Below, piece after piece: positions 24,156 through 32,178 of a DNA stretch of 42,086 nt. Numbering within the stretch: the first letter of the stretch is position 1; every line of letters begins with the position of its first letter. Position numbers and translations under genes: made by a program. Source of the DNA: Algoriphagus marincola HL-49. GTDB taxonomy: Bacteria > Bacteroidota > Bacteroidia > Cytophagales > Cyclobacteriaceae. The notes beneath the pieces are model-generated. The model had not been told where the DNA came from, did no database searches, and worked only from the letters and a program-made list of their open reading frames with translations. The stretch lies in assembly GCA_001314815.1 (NCBI GenBank), contig LJXT01000013.1, forward strand, positions 1 to 42,086, given 5' to 3'.

Positions 24156-26155
24156 ATCGGTATATTAATAGTTACGGTAGTTCCTTGATTGGGGACACTG
24201 TCCCATGCGATGGTTCCGTCAAGAAACTCCACACGACTTTGAATACTTTTCAGCCCTAAACCTCCTGATGCTAGTGCTTGATCGAAGTCGAATCCTATAC
24301 CGTTATCTTCGACTACCAGCTGCAATCCTTTCCTATGTCCGAATAGCTGGATAAATACCGATTTGGCAGAGGCATGCTTTCGAATATTAGAAAGTAACTC
24401 CTGAATGAGTCTAAATAGCGTGATTTCTTTAGTATGGTCTAGTTTTTCAGGTATCTGACGGATCTCGAGAGTCACATCGTACTGGAGTGTCCGCATGTGA
24501 TCTGCCAAATCATCTAATGCTCCCTTTAGCCCAGATAAACTAAGTGCATGCGGCATCATATTGTGTGATATTCTTCTCACTTCCAAACAAGCTGTATCAA
24601 TGAGAGAATGGGTTTTTTGGGCTGTTTCGCACTTTTCCAGCGGAACAATTTCATTTTGCATAATCGTAAAATGTGCCTTCACATTGCTTAATAGCCCTCC
24701 AAGACTATCATGCAAATCTTTTGCTATTCGGAGCCGCTCAGCTTCCTGACCTTCTAGCATACTGGTCATCGCCACGAGTTTGTTTTTCTGAGTTAGTTCA
24801 GTGATCTTCTTCAGCTGTAGTTCCTCCTGTTGCTTGGCGATCAGTTTTTGATACTTTAGCCTATTTCTATAAAACATGTACAAAATTGCCGTCACCGTGA
24901 GGGAGGCAATAATTGCCAAAATCAAAAGTTGCCGCTGCTTTCTTCTCTTTTCTATTAAAGCACTAAGTTGCTCATTTTGGTACTTTGCTTCCAGCTCCAG
25001 GAAGGTTTCGTCCTTTTTGTTTTCAATGATGCCTCCATAAAGCGTGATATACTTTTTGAGGTATGAATTGGCCTTCTCGTAATCATTGATATTCTCGTAG
25101 TAGTCGGCGATGGTCTTGGTCAGCAGGGACTTTTCACGTGCAGAAGAAGTCACAGTCAGCGTAGCGTCTAGGCGATTCACTAAGCTAGCTAGTCCAGTAG
25201 TATCAGCGGCCTTTAATTTGGCGTCGATCAGGAATCTTAGATTGGCTTCTGAATTGGGATTTTGAGGGACCTGTTCAGTGGCTTTGGAAAGGTACTCGAT
25301 TGCTTCTTGATATTTCCCTTGCCTGAGATATAAATTCCCCAGATTGGCATAGGTGTCAAAATCATAATTGTATTTGATTTCGGACGGCAACTTGAATTCA
25401 AGACTCTTGAAAAAGAGTTCCTCCGCCCTGTCAAACTCGTTTATGGACGAATTTACCGAAGCCATATTGATCAGGCATTTTTTCTGGAGAACCGGATTAT
25501 TCTGTTTTACTGCCTCACCATAGGCCAGTTCATAATAGTGAATCGCTTTCTCATAATTATCAGATTCATGAAACATCACACCCACATTGTGGTGCAGGTC
25601 TGCCAGATAGTCCAGATCGGCATATTCGGCAATCGCTATAGCTTCAAAATAAAACCTGGATGCTGTTTCCACGTCCCCCTTTACAATCTCGTGAAACAAT
25701 CCTTTCCCTTCTAATGCTTTTGCTTTGCCAAAACTGCTTTCATAGATTTCTGATATATCCCAAAGTTGGTCTGCAATATCCAGTGCCCTCTCTTCCCCTC
25801 GATCAATGTAGTACCAAATCAAGTCTTCATTGGTGCCTATAAATTTGGAAAAAGCCCCCTCTTTAAAGAATTTTAGTGCCAGAGAATCATTAAAGTACCG
25901 CTTTCCAAACAGTGTAGAATCAGCCTGCAAGCCGTATCGAAGCAATTCAAGCTGACTTGATTCCGGTTGATTGGCGATATTTTCTAGAATTTCTTGGTAC
26001 TTTTTTCTTTTGTCCTCCATGTCAGAAAGTGACGCGATTTGAGAAAGGGAAAGATCTATGTCTCCGGGATGCAGTTGCTGACCAAGACAAATCAGAGAAC
26101 ACATCGTCATCATCAGAGACATTAGGGTACTGATATAAATACTGCGTTGATTCAT
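24152..26155 (-). CDS. TPR-domain sensor histidine kinase (HisKA_3)
   Basis: The 667-residue protein has a signal peptide (to about residue 26), a periplasmic sensor region made of tetratricopeptide repeats (about 120-370; for example LADLHHNVGVMFHESDNYEK and YANLGNLYLRQGKYQEAIEY), one membrane helix (about 409-428), a coiled coil, and the kinase core. The phosphorylated His482 is in AKDLHDSLGG, the HisKA_3 form that pairs with NarL-type regulators. The ATP-binding domain shows ELLSNIRKHA (N box), VEDNGIGFDF and SGGLGLKSIQSR. This architecture is common in Bacteroidota, where the TPR part is thought to bind a peptide or protein signal. It is translationally coupled to the regulator gene. Confidence 0.93.
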   Translation of the reverse strand: MNQRSIYISTLMSLMMTMCSLICLGQQLHPGDIDLSLSQIASLSDMEDKRKKYQEILENIANQPESSQLELLRYGLQADSTLFGKRYFNDSLALKFFKEGAFSKFIGTNEDLIWYYIDRGEERALDIADQLWDISEIYESSFGKAKALEGKGLFHEIVKGDVETASRFYFEAIAIAEYADLDYLADLHHNVGVMFHESDNYEKAIHYYELAYGEAVKQNNPVLQKKCLINMASVNSSINEFDRAEELFFKSLEFKLPSEIKYNYDFDTYANLGNLYLRQGKYQEAIEYLSKATEQVPQNPNSEANLRFLIDAKLKAADTTGLASLVNRLDATLTVTSSAREKSLLTKTIADYYENINDYEKANSYLKKYITLYGGIIENKKDETFLELEAKYQNEQLSALIEKRRKQRQLLILAIIASLTVTAILYMFYRNRLKYQKLIAKQQEELQLKKITELTQKNKLVAMTSMLEGQEAERLRIAKDLHDSLGGLLSNVKAHFTIMQNEIVPLEKCETAQKTHSLIDTACLEVRRISHNMMPHALSLSGLKGALDDLADHMRTLQYDVTLEIRQIPEKLDHTKEITLFRLIQELLSNIRKHASAKSVFIQLFGHRKGLQLVVEDNGIGFDFDQALASGGLGLKSIQSRVEFLDGTIAWDSVPNQGTTVTINIPI

Positions 26156-26347
26156 CTTAACACCTTTTCAATAGATCGCCAGAATCCCATTTTTTTTAAT
26201 TTCATGCTTTCCCATCACTTGCTTTTTGAGAGATTCTGGCTTCCAAAATTCGATGGTTCCTGTTTTCTTCTGTTTTTGCGAGAATTTTTGTTTTTCACCA
26301 AAAGCTTTAAAAGATACTGAATTTTGAAAAAAGATCTCTGAGTCTCT

Positions 26348-26893
26348 CTACCATGCCCTGATCTTGTAAGAAAATCTATAACCAACTGACAGGTTTTTCA
26401 TGGCTACGATGATGATTTTACCCTTTATATTGTTCAAAGTAAATTTTTTTCTTTTCCTAGATTTTCCGTTAGAAAAAGTAAACGATTCCAATTGGGTCAA
26501 AACCCCATCACTATCCATCGCACAAATAACTACGCTCGTCTGTGCTCGTCCTGCGTATTTATAAATATCAATTATCATCTTATCATTGAACGAGGGAGGG
26601 GTGACAAAGGTGCTGGAAGTCTGTCCCCTGATCGTCCCATTTTGATATATTCCAACCACTTCCAGAAATCGTGGACCGATGGTAAACCCAGTGTTAGAAA
26701 CAAGCGAATTCCACGAATTTTTCAGTTTTTGGACTTCTTTATTGAAAGTCCCTTCCTGCAATTTGGGATTCCAAGTACCCCAACTTTCCCAAGTCTTTTT
26801 AGCCAGATTTTTACCTTGATTGCAGTTTTGGGCAAGAGAAGGGAAGGAGACCAAAACCAGAAATACGCCTAATATTATAATTGATTTTTTCAT
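26348..26893 (-). CDS. Exported protein with shared C-terminal beta domain (copy 1)
   Basis: The 181-residue product has a signal peptide cleaved after PSLAQ (about residue 22). The C-terminal 75 residues match the proteins at 28965 and 30274: YAGRAQTSVVICA corresponds to TGGRAKTDVRVYV at 28965, and FTLNNIKGKIIIVAMKNLSVGYRFSYKI corresponds to LTLNNVQGKNIMVQVDNKSVGHTFSYSV there. The N-terminal part has Cys24, a Trp-rich stretch (KTWESWGTW) and no family resemblance. The domain looks like a small beta sandwich. It is the most downstream member of the exported-protein run, 41 bp from the beta-helix gene. Confidence 0.75.
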   Translation of the reverse strand: MKKSIIILGVFLVLVSFPSLAQNCNQGKNLAKKTWESWGTWNPKLQEGTFNKEVQKLKNSWNSLVSNTGFTIGPRFLEVVGIYQNGTIRGQTSSTFVTPPSFNDKMIIDIYKYAGRAQTSVVICAMDSDGVLTQLESFTFSNGKSRKRKKFTLNNIKGKIIIVAMKNLSVGYRFSYKIRAW

Positions 26894-26934
26894 TTTGATG
26901 GACCTTTTGGTGAGCTTATAAAATCAATTTTACC

Positions 26935-28284
26935 TTATCTCGGAATGACGCACCCTTTTCCATTCCAGGGATTTTGGCCTACAGGAAGGGCCTCTTCCAG
27001 TCGTAGGAGGGGGAGATGTATTTCTGCATCCATTTCGACAGTACTCCCTTGGACATTTAGCCCCAGCATACTGCGCAGCTGATTGGCACCTGAGTTGCTG
27101 ACGGTGACCGCTGCATCCACCTCTTCCCTGCTGAGCTCTACCCTATTGGCGTAGATATTGGCCCAGCGCTCTGCCATGGGTATCTCGATGAGTTGGGTTT
27201 CATTTCCGTCACTATTGAAATCTACCAGCATCGCCTCATCCAAAATGGCATCCACCCGCATAGCTGCTCCTTTTTCAATGTAATCGTACTTGGAATTGCC
27301 GGTAAAGAGGTTGTTGTTCAGTTCTATCTTGGCTCCTTTGTTCAGGAGCCCTCCCATGTGCCCAAAGCCAAGGACATTATTTTCAATCTTGGCCGTGAGG
27401 TACTGATCTAGGGCCAGCGCATCCCCGCCATAGGTGGCAATAGCATCATGCTTCCAATTGAAGAGAGAGGTATTGTTGGCAATAAGGAATTTGGGCACCA
27501 GCTCCGGATTGCTTCCCGTATATCCCGTGCGGGCATGGATGCCATAGCCGGTATTGTTGATGGTGAGGTTATTGCGGATGATTCCTTTTCCTCCCTGAAA
27601 GACACGGACCGAAAGGGCGCCTTCTGAGGGCGCGGTGTTCATGACGATACAGTTTTGTACAGCTACATTGGTGAATTTGCTGGCCACGATAACTATTCCC
27701 CCGGATCCCGGAGAAGGATTTTGATTGGTACGGGGATCCGCTTTACGCCGGATTGCTAGGCCCTTGTTTTCGTGGTATCTGTTTCTTGGGCCATTGTCCA
27801 CAATAATACCATCCACTACGATGGTACCTCCCTGGGAAAGTTGACCATTGGATTCGCGCTGCTGATCGGTCCGGATGTAGATTCGGGGGTCCGTGGACTT
27901 TTGATAGTCATTGGTACCGGTAAATATGGTCTTGTGCTCTCCCCAGGGATCCCTGCTGGTAAATGACTCATTGTATCCCCCAATGATGGTAACGGGCACA
28001 TTGATCTCATCACTACCACTTGCACCCCGACTCAGGTAGGTACCTTCTGCTATTCGGATGATATCATTGGGCTTGAGGTGGTGGATGATATTGCCCAGGT
28101 CTTTGGCGGGCCTTTCTTTGGTGCCGAGCTGGCCCGAGCCTTTGCTGGCACTGACAAACCATTCTCTGCCCTGATTAGCAAAATTGGGCGTGGTATTGGG
28201 ATTTTCTTGCTCTTGGGCTGATACTTTCACCGAAAGCATCATACAAAGGAATACGAGGAGTATTTGATTTTTAAGGTTTTTCAT
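26935..28284 (-). CDS. Exported right-handed parallel beta-helix protein
   Basis: The 449-residue protein has a signal peptide (to about residue 23, VSAQE) and then GREWFVSASKGSGQLGTKERPAKDLGNII, the DUF1565-like opening in which a wide cap leads into a parallel beta-helix. Repeated asparagine-ladder turns such as VAVQNCIVMN, GIIRNNLTINNTGYGIHA, FLIANNTSLFNW, AKIENNVLGFG and KIELNNNLFTGN mark about ten coils (roughly residues 100-340). Such folds are found in polysaccharide lyases and surface adhesins. No lyase catalytic triad can be picked out, so a binding or structural role is as likely. It lies 72 bp behind the next upstream gene. Confidence 0.82.
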   Translation of the reverse strand: MKNLKNQILLVFLCMMLSVKVSAQEQENPNTTPNFANQGREWFVSASKGSGQLGTKERPAKDLGNIIHHLKPNDIIRIAEGTYLSRGASGSDEINVPVTIIGGYNESFTSRDPWGEHKTIFTGTNDYQKSTDPRIYIRTDQQRESNGQLSQGGTIVVDGIIVDNGPRNRYHENKGLAIRRKADPRTNQNPSPGSGGIVIVASKFTNVAVQNCIVMNTAPSEGALSVRVFQGGKGIIRNNLTINNTGYGIHARTGYTGSNPELVPKFLIANNTSLFNWKHDAIATYGGDALALDQYLTAKIENNVLGFGHMGGLLNKGAKIELNNNLFTGNSKYDYIEKGAAMRVDAILDEAMLVDFNSDGNETQLIEIPMAERWANIYANRVELSREEVDAAVTVSNSGANQLRSMLGLNVQGSTVEMDAEIHLPLLRLEEALPVGQNPWNGKGCVIPR

Positions 28285-28356
28285 AATCTGTTTTTTTGAT
28301 TGAAAAATGGTGAAAAAGAGGTTTAGCTTGTGACTACTGATGTAGCTTTACAATAC

Positions 28357-28887
28357 TCATTTTCCTTTATTCCGAAGGCCGGCAATGATCTTCTTGGTGG
28401 ACATAGCCGGATTTTTGACATAGATCCAGTCCCCTTTCCGGTATTGGTACATGCCGGGTTTTTCATCCATTTTTTTCATAAGGATAGTCCACTCTTTGGA
28501 GCTATGGCCAAGCTCTTTACCATCAAACCGAAAGCGTTGGGTTTCTGCCCCTTCCGTTTCACCTCCTTCTGTATTTCCACCTCCAGTATTCCCACCGTTA
28601 TTACCATTTTCGGCGCTATCGGCTGCTTCTTCGAGGATTTCTCTGCAAGTCTCAGGGTCTTCATTACAATCTACAATATCCCATTCCTGACATTTTTCCC
28701 TATTATCTACACAAACGCCTGCAAAAGAATCCAATCTCCCTTCTTCTGTAGTGCCCTTGTAAATAGTTCCATTTGGATAATACGTGGTACCAGACGCTGG
28801 ATCATATTCTTCTTGAGCGGTGGCTTCCAGGCTGATAGCTGAAAGGGCTAGAAGAGCAAGGGTCAATATTTTTTTTATAGATTTCAT
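28357..28887 (-). CDS. Small exported protein with Gly/Thr/Glu linker
   Basis: The 176-residue product has a signal peptide (cleavage near EATAQ, about residue 25), an acidic part with four cysteines (VCVDNREKCQEWDIVDC and PETC, about 58-81), a low-complexity linker rich in Gly, Asn, Thr and Glu (about 93-117), and a basic C-terminal segment of about 55 residues with WTILMKKMDEKPGMYQYRKGDW. I do not recognise the family. Four cysteines in the exported part could form two disulfides. A 28-nt leader motif shared with the 29724 gene lies 22 bp before its ATG. Confidence 0.7.
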   Translation of the reverse strand: MKSIKKILTLALLALSAISLEATAQEEYDPASGTTYYPNGTIYKGTTEEGRLDSFAGVCVDNREKCQEWDIVDCNEDPETCREILEEAADSAENGNNGGNTGGGNTEGGETEGAETQRFRFDGKELGHSSKEWTILMKKMDEKPGMYQYRKGDWIYVKNPAMSTKKIIAGLRNKGK

Positions 28888-28908
28888 AGTATTTTATTTA
28901 TAGTTTAC

Positions 28909-28936
28909 GCCTACTCTCAAGCTTTTCGGCATCCGC
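28909..28936 (-). promoter_or_regulatory. Shared leader motif, copy 1
   Basis: On the plus strand this reads GCCTACTCT, four bases, GCTTTTCGGC, one base, TCCGC. The same motif, with one extra base in the spacer and few changes, occurs at 30235-30263. Each copy starts 21-22 bp before the ATG of a small exported-protein gene on the minus strand. The conserved position suggests a regulatory site or an RNA leader; the outer GCC/GGC can pair weakly. Confidence 0.5.
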
Positions 28937-28964
28937 TGGAAAAAGTATGCTATCATTTAAGTGG

Positions 28965-29693
28965 TTAGTCGATGGAAAGGGCGTTAATGGAATAATGGTA
29001 AGCCGCAACCCCAGGGATATTCCATGGGCCGCCATAGCTTATTTCAATTTTCAGTGGACGATCTGAATCAACTACAAATATTTTTTGATCGCCGGTAGCA
29101 GTGTGGTTTTCTAGTAGAGTCCAAGAACCATTGTTTTGCTGCTCACTTATCTCAATTTTTCCATAACTTCTTGCTGGTTTTGTTTCCCTCATCAATACTC
29201 TAACCCTATTACCACAAGTAGCTCTGGTATAGTAGGTTTTTTTCTGGTTGACCAAAACTTTGTCTTCCTGAAGACCTGCAGGCCTCATTAAGCTTCTGGT
29301 TTCTCCTTCGATTTTTACTGAATAGCTGAAGGTGTGCCCTACTGACTTATTGTCCACTTGTACCATGATATTTTTGCCTTGTACATTATTGAGTGTAAGG
29401 GTACGATAGTCTGTAGTGTAATTCCCGTTGGCAAAATTCAGATTACTCGGTCTCAGCTGCCCATCTACATATACCCTAACATCCGTCTTGGCACGGCCAC
29501 CTGTTTTGGCGACTTTTACTATTGCTTGATCAGCAGAGGACCTAACAGAGACCTGCCCCTTTTTCGCAGAGAGCACGTTACCTGTTTCCGAGAGCATTTC
29601 GGCAAAGCAGGTTTGTGCTGAGGCCTGGTGCACCACTCCTGACAGGACTACAAATGCAACAAGCCCCAAAAGTTTAAATAGCGAATTTTTCAT
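28965..29693 (-). CDS. Exported protein with tandem beta domains (copy 2)
   Basis: The 242-residue protein has a signal peptide cleaved after QASAQ (about residue 27). Residues about 45-132 form the domain shared with the 26348 and 30274 proteins: a run of strands with TGGRAKTDVRVYVDGQL and then LTLNNVQGKNIMVQVDNKSVGHTFSYSV. Residues about 148-240 look like a second, more diverged copy (ATCGNRVRVLM ... GDQKIFVVDSDRPLKIEISYGG ... AAYHYSINAL), so the protein is probably two similar beta sandwiches. Three cysteines are absent from the shared core. The gene begins 30 bp after the end of the 29724 gene and is probably cotranscribed. Confidence 0.75.
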   Translation of the reverse strand: MKNSLFKLLGLVAFVVLSGVVHQASAQTCFAEMLSETGNVLSAKKGQVSVRSSADQAIVKVAKTGGRAKTDVRVYVDGQLRPSNLNFANGNYTTDYRTLTLNNVQGKNIMVQVDNKSVGHTFSYSVKIEGETRSLMRPAGLQEDKVLVNQKKTYYTRATCGNRVRVLMRETKPARSYGKIEISEQQNNGSWTLLENHTATGDQKIFVVDSDRPLKIEISYGGPWNIPGVAAYHYSINALSID

Positions 29694-29723
29694 TTTATTT
29701 AACTAAAAGTATTGTTCGTGATT

Positions 29724-30212
29724 TTACCTTAACTCTTCCCCTCGAAAGTTTCCGCTTGGAGTTGAAAACTCAGTTACATCCTTGGAAGGCATAATCACCT
29801 CTCCCAGACAGCGACAATTCTGGCTTTTACAATACGCTGTCCCCACAATATCAGGCATGCAATTGACACAATTGTTGTAGGAGTAGCATCTTAAAAAATA
29901 TCCATTTCCAAGATCCAAGACTCCATCCTTGACCACAGGTGGGATTTCTCCTTCTCTCTCGGTGATCAAAAGTGTTTTGTACTTACTGGAATATCGGATG
30001 CTATACCCTTTCATAGGGCGGATCATTCCTTCTTTATCAACTGTAAAGAATGATTTTTCATCAATTTTTTCACGAAGTTTTTGAAGGGATTCGCCTTTCA
30101 GCTTGATTCCTGTGATTTGCAGTTCTGGGCTCGAAGCTGATCTTTTTGCCTGAGCAAATACCTGTGCAGCCATCATCATGACTAAGAAGCTGAATAGAAA
30201 TAGTTTTTTCAT
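29724..30212 (-). CDS. Small exported cysteine-rich protein
   Basis: The 162-residue product has a signal peptide (cleavage near VFAQA, about residue 21), a central beta-rich part, and a C-terminal knot of six cysteines within about 27 residues, spaced C-x5-C-x2-C-x9-C-x4-C-x1-C (RCYSYNNCVNC ... YCKSQNCRCLG, about 109-136). Such dense cysteines in a periplasmic or surface protein point to disulfides or metal binding. I do not recognise the family. A 29-nt leader motif, shared with the 28357 gene, lies 22 bp before the ATG. Confidence 0.7.
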   Translation of the reverse strand: MKKLFLFSFLVMMMAAQVFAQAKRSASSPELQITGIKLKGESLQKLREKIDEKSFFTVDKEGMIRPMKGYSIRYSSKYKTLLITEREGEIPPVVKDGVLDLGNGYFLRCYSYNNCVNCMPDIVGTAYCKSQNCRCLGEVIMPSKDVTEFSTPSGNFRGEELR

Positions 30213-30234
30213 GGTTTTTGTGTTTAATAATCTT

Positions 30235-30263
30235 GCCTACTCTATGTGCTTTTCGGCTTCCGC
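30235..30263 (-). promoter_or_regulatory. Shared leader motif, copy 2
   Basis: On the plus strand this reads GCCTACTCT, five bases, then GCTTTTCGGC, one base, TCCGC. It matches 28909-28936 apart from spacer changes. It lies 22 bp before the ATG of the cysteine-rich exported-protein gene. No TTTG/TAnnTTTG boxes coincide with it, so it is more likely an operator or leader element than the promoter core. Confidence 0.5.
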
Positions 30264-30273
30264 ATGATTATAT

Positions 30274-30858
30274 TCAGTTTTCACTGAGTTGGTTTTCTAC
30301 ACTAGATTCACCGACCGTATTGGCGGCTACAGCAAAGTCAAAGCGCTCCGGGCTTTGAATATTCCTCACCGTGATGCTTACTACCGATCCATTTAGGTCT
30401 GAAAACTGGAATTCAAACACGTCCATCACATTTTCTTCTTCTATGGTGAAATGCATCAGGTTTTCAGCAATCCCGCCCAATGAATGTGCGCAGATCACGA
30501 CCTCAGCACCATAAATCATCATGGGGTTTTGGAGTGAGATGGTCAAATCATCACCCGTAATCAGGGTGGTGACGAAGATTTGTCGCTGATTCTTTTTGAC
30601 TCGTCCCTTTTTCGCTTTTCCGTTCAAAAAAAGAACTCTCGGGGTGTCTTTTTTAAGACTCGCCAAACTGATGGAAGATAGGGTGCTTTTCAACTCATTA
30701 AAATCCTCCTCAATCGCCTCAGGATCCGTAATGACTTGGTCCAAATTGGCTTTTTCGAGCAGTTCGTTGACAAGAGTAAGCTCCCGGCTGCATCCTTGGG
30801 CGAAGCTTTGCGCCATGCTGCCTATTATCAGAAAAGATGTGAACAAAAGGATTTTCAT
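30274..30858 (-). CDS. Exported protein with shared C-terminal beta domain (copy 3)
   Basis: The 194-residue product has a signal peptide (cleavage near SFAQG, about residue 21), a helical N-terminal part with a single early Cys (about 24-72), and the beta domain of the cluster (about 85-180). It is the most diverged copy: FEFQFSDLNGSVVSITVRNIQSPERFDFAV lines up with FTLNNIKGKIIIVAMKNLSVGYRFSYKI of the 26348 protein. The run NGKAKKGRVKKNQRQIF is strongly basic. No family could be assigned. It is 61 bp upstream of the cysteine-rich gene, in the same direction. Confidence 0.68.
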   Translation of the reverse strand: MKILLFTSFLIIGSMAQSFAQGCSRELTLVNELLEKANLDQVITDPEAIEEDFNELKSTLSSISLASLKKDTPRVLFLNGKAKKGRVKKNQRQIFVTTLITGDDLTISLQNPMMIYGAEVVICAHSLGGIAENLMHFTIEEENVMDVFEFQFSDLNGSVVSITVRNIQSPERFDFAVAANTVGESSVENQLSEN

Positions 30859-30972
30859 GATTTCTAATTGATGGCTCTAAACTACGCTTGCTCAAGTAGC
30901 TCGCTATCAAAGAAATCCGGTACTCAAAAAAAATATGGGAATTCATAGAGGCTGAAAAAAAATCAGGTTCAA

Positions 30973-31398
30973 CTACTCCCTATCTTTCAAAATATCGCTC
31001 AGGAGTTCTTCTAATTTTTCTCTTTCTGCTGAGGGGTAAATCATGACTCTTTGACCCGCCGATGGGTCTCCTACTTGCAAAATCGCAGTCCGCATTTCCC
31101 GACGCTCGGCATGATTGGAAGTATCCAATAGTAAAGTCTCTGCCAGTTTGTGGATTTTTTCAAAAATGGGTCGGGATATTTTGATCTGTCTATCCTTTCC
31201 TCCGCTGTAAAGTCCCGATGAGCTATTCTCAATTTTTGTCCCCTGATAGGTGAGAGAACTAGGCGAAATAGTAAATGAATTATTGTTTTGATCGGTATAG
31301 TAAATCAAGGAGGGATTTTTCATACTTGCGCAACTAACCGCGAACACTACATACAGCAGTAGGAGAGAAAAATGAAACAAGGTTTTGTTCGATTTCAC
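30973..31398 (-). CDS. Small hypothetical lipoprotein
   Basis: The 141-residue product begins with a lipoprotein signal (VVFAVSC, Cys23) and has a single small domain: first beta strands (SLIYYTDQNNNSFTISPSSLTY), then a charged helical part (KISRPIFEKIHKLAETLLLD) and a closing helix (REKLEELLSDILKD). I do not recognise the family. It is the most upstream gene of the exported-protein run and lies 82 bp behind the intact ccmB, marking the right border of the segment flanked by the two ccmB copies. Confidence 0.7.
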   Translation of the reverse strand: MKSNKTLFHFSLLLLYVVFAVSCASMKNPSLIYYTDQNNNSFTISPSSLTYQGTKIENSSSGLYSGGKDRQIKISRPIFEKIHKLAETLLLDTSNHAERREMRTAILQVGDPSAGQRVMIYPSAEREKLEELLSDILKDRE

Positions 31399-31480
31399 TC
31401 TTTAAAATAGTTATTCTCTTGATGATTCATGGAATGTAAAAGGCAAAATATTCAAAATTTCTAGCTGTTGGCGAAGAACC

Positions 31481-32146
31481 TCAACTCCTCCACAAATACG
31501 GAAACAGAATATAACCCGCTGCCGCTACGATGGCATTGATCGCTGCCAAGGCTATCAACTTATCCACCGAAACAGACCAATCCAGCCCGTCCAAGGCATT
31601 TTTGGAAATGCGGATAGCCATCAGCAAAATCGGGATAATGACGGGAAAACTCAAAATAGCCATCAAGGTCGCATTATTGCCCGCCTTGGAGGCAATTCCT
31701 GAGACCATGGTCAAGCTCGCCGAAAATCCCATGGCGCCCAGTACCAAATTCAGCAGAAAAAGTCCCTGATCTTGAACAGGGTTGCCCAAGATCACCGAAA
31801 AAACCCCATAGCCTAAAAGCGCCAAAATCAGCGTCAAACCGGTATTGTAGATGATTTTTGAAAGGATAATAGCCTCCGGAGAAGCGATCATGTAGTAGTA
31901 GAGTTGTCGTCCCTGATGCTCCTGCACAAAGCTTTTGGCCACGGCATTCACCGCCGAAAAGAGCATGATGATCCAGTAGAGCGCATTCCAGGTAGGAATG
32001 GAAAGGTTTCCCATTTTGGCTCCCACTGAAAGGTAGGTGATAAAAACCGCCGATACGACATAAAGTAAAATCCCATTGAGCGCGTACTTTTGACGCCACT
32101 CTAAGGTGATTTCTTTACGAATGAGAACGGAGATTTCTTTCCACAT
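31481..32146 (-). CDS. ccmB: Heme exporter protein CcmB
   Basis: CcmB is the permease of the CcmAB ABC exporter of cytochrome c maturation, which helps release heme-loaded CcmE. The 221-residue protein matches the usual length (about 220) and has six hydrophobic helices. Recognisable parts are the amphipathic start EISVLIRKEITLEWRQKYALNGILLY and the loop KSFVQEHQGRQLYYYMIAS, typical of CcmB. The ATP-binding partner and ccmC are not beside it; a dNTPase gene lies upstream and a lipoprotein gene downstream. A second, decayed copy of its last third is at 21206-21433. Confidence 0.93.
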   Translation of the reverse strand: MWKEISVLIRKEITLEWRQKYALNGILLYVVSAVFITYLSVGAKMGNLSIPTWNALYWIIMLFSAVNAVAKSFVQEHQGRQLYYYMIASPEAIILSKIIYNTGLTLILALLGYGVFSVILGNPVQDQGLFLLNLVLGAMGFSASLTMVSGIASKAGNNATLMAILSFPVIIPILLMAIRISKNALDGLDWSVSVDKLIALAAINAIVAAAGYILFPYLWRS

Positions 32147-32178
32147 GGCTCAAAGATAGGGGCTAGGCTCGAAACTCC

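Noticed and set aside
28451..28690. Plus-strand frames of 79 and 170 codons opposite the small exported-protein gene
   Set aside because: They are mirror frames caused by the Gly/Thr/Glu linker on the minus strand and show no sensible protein features.
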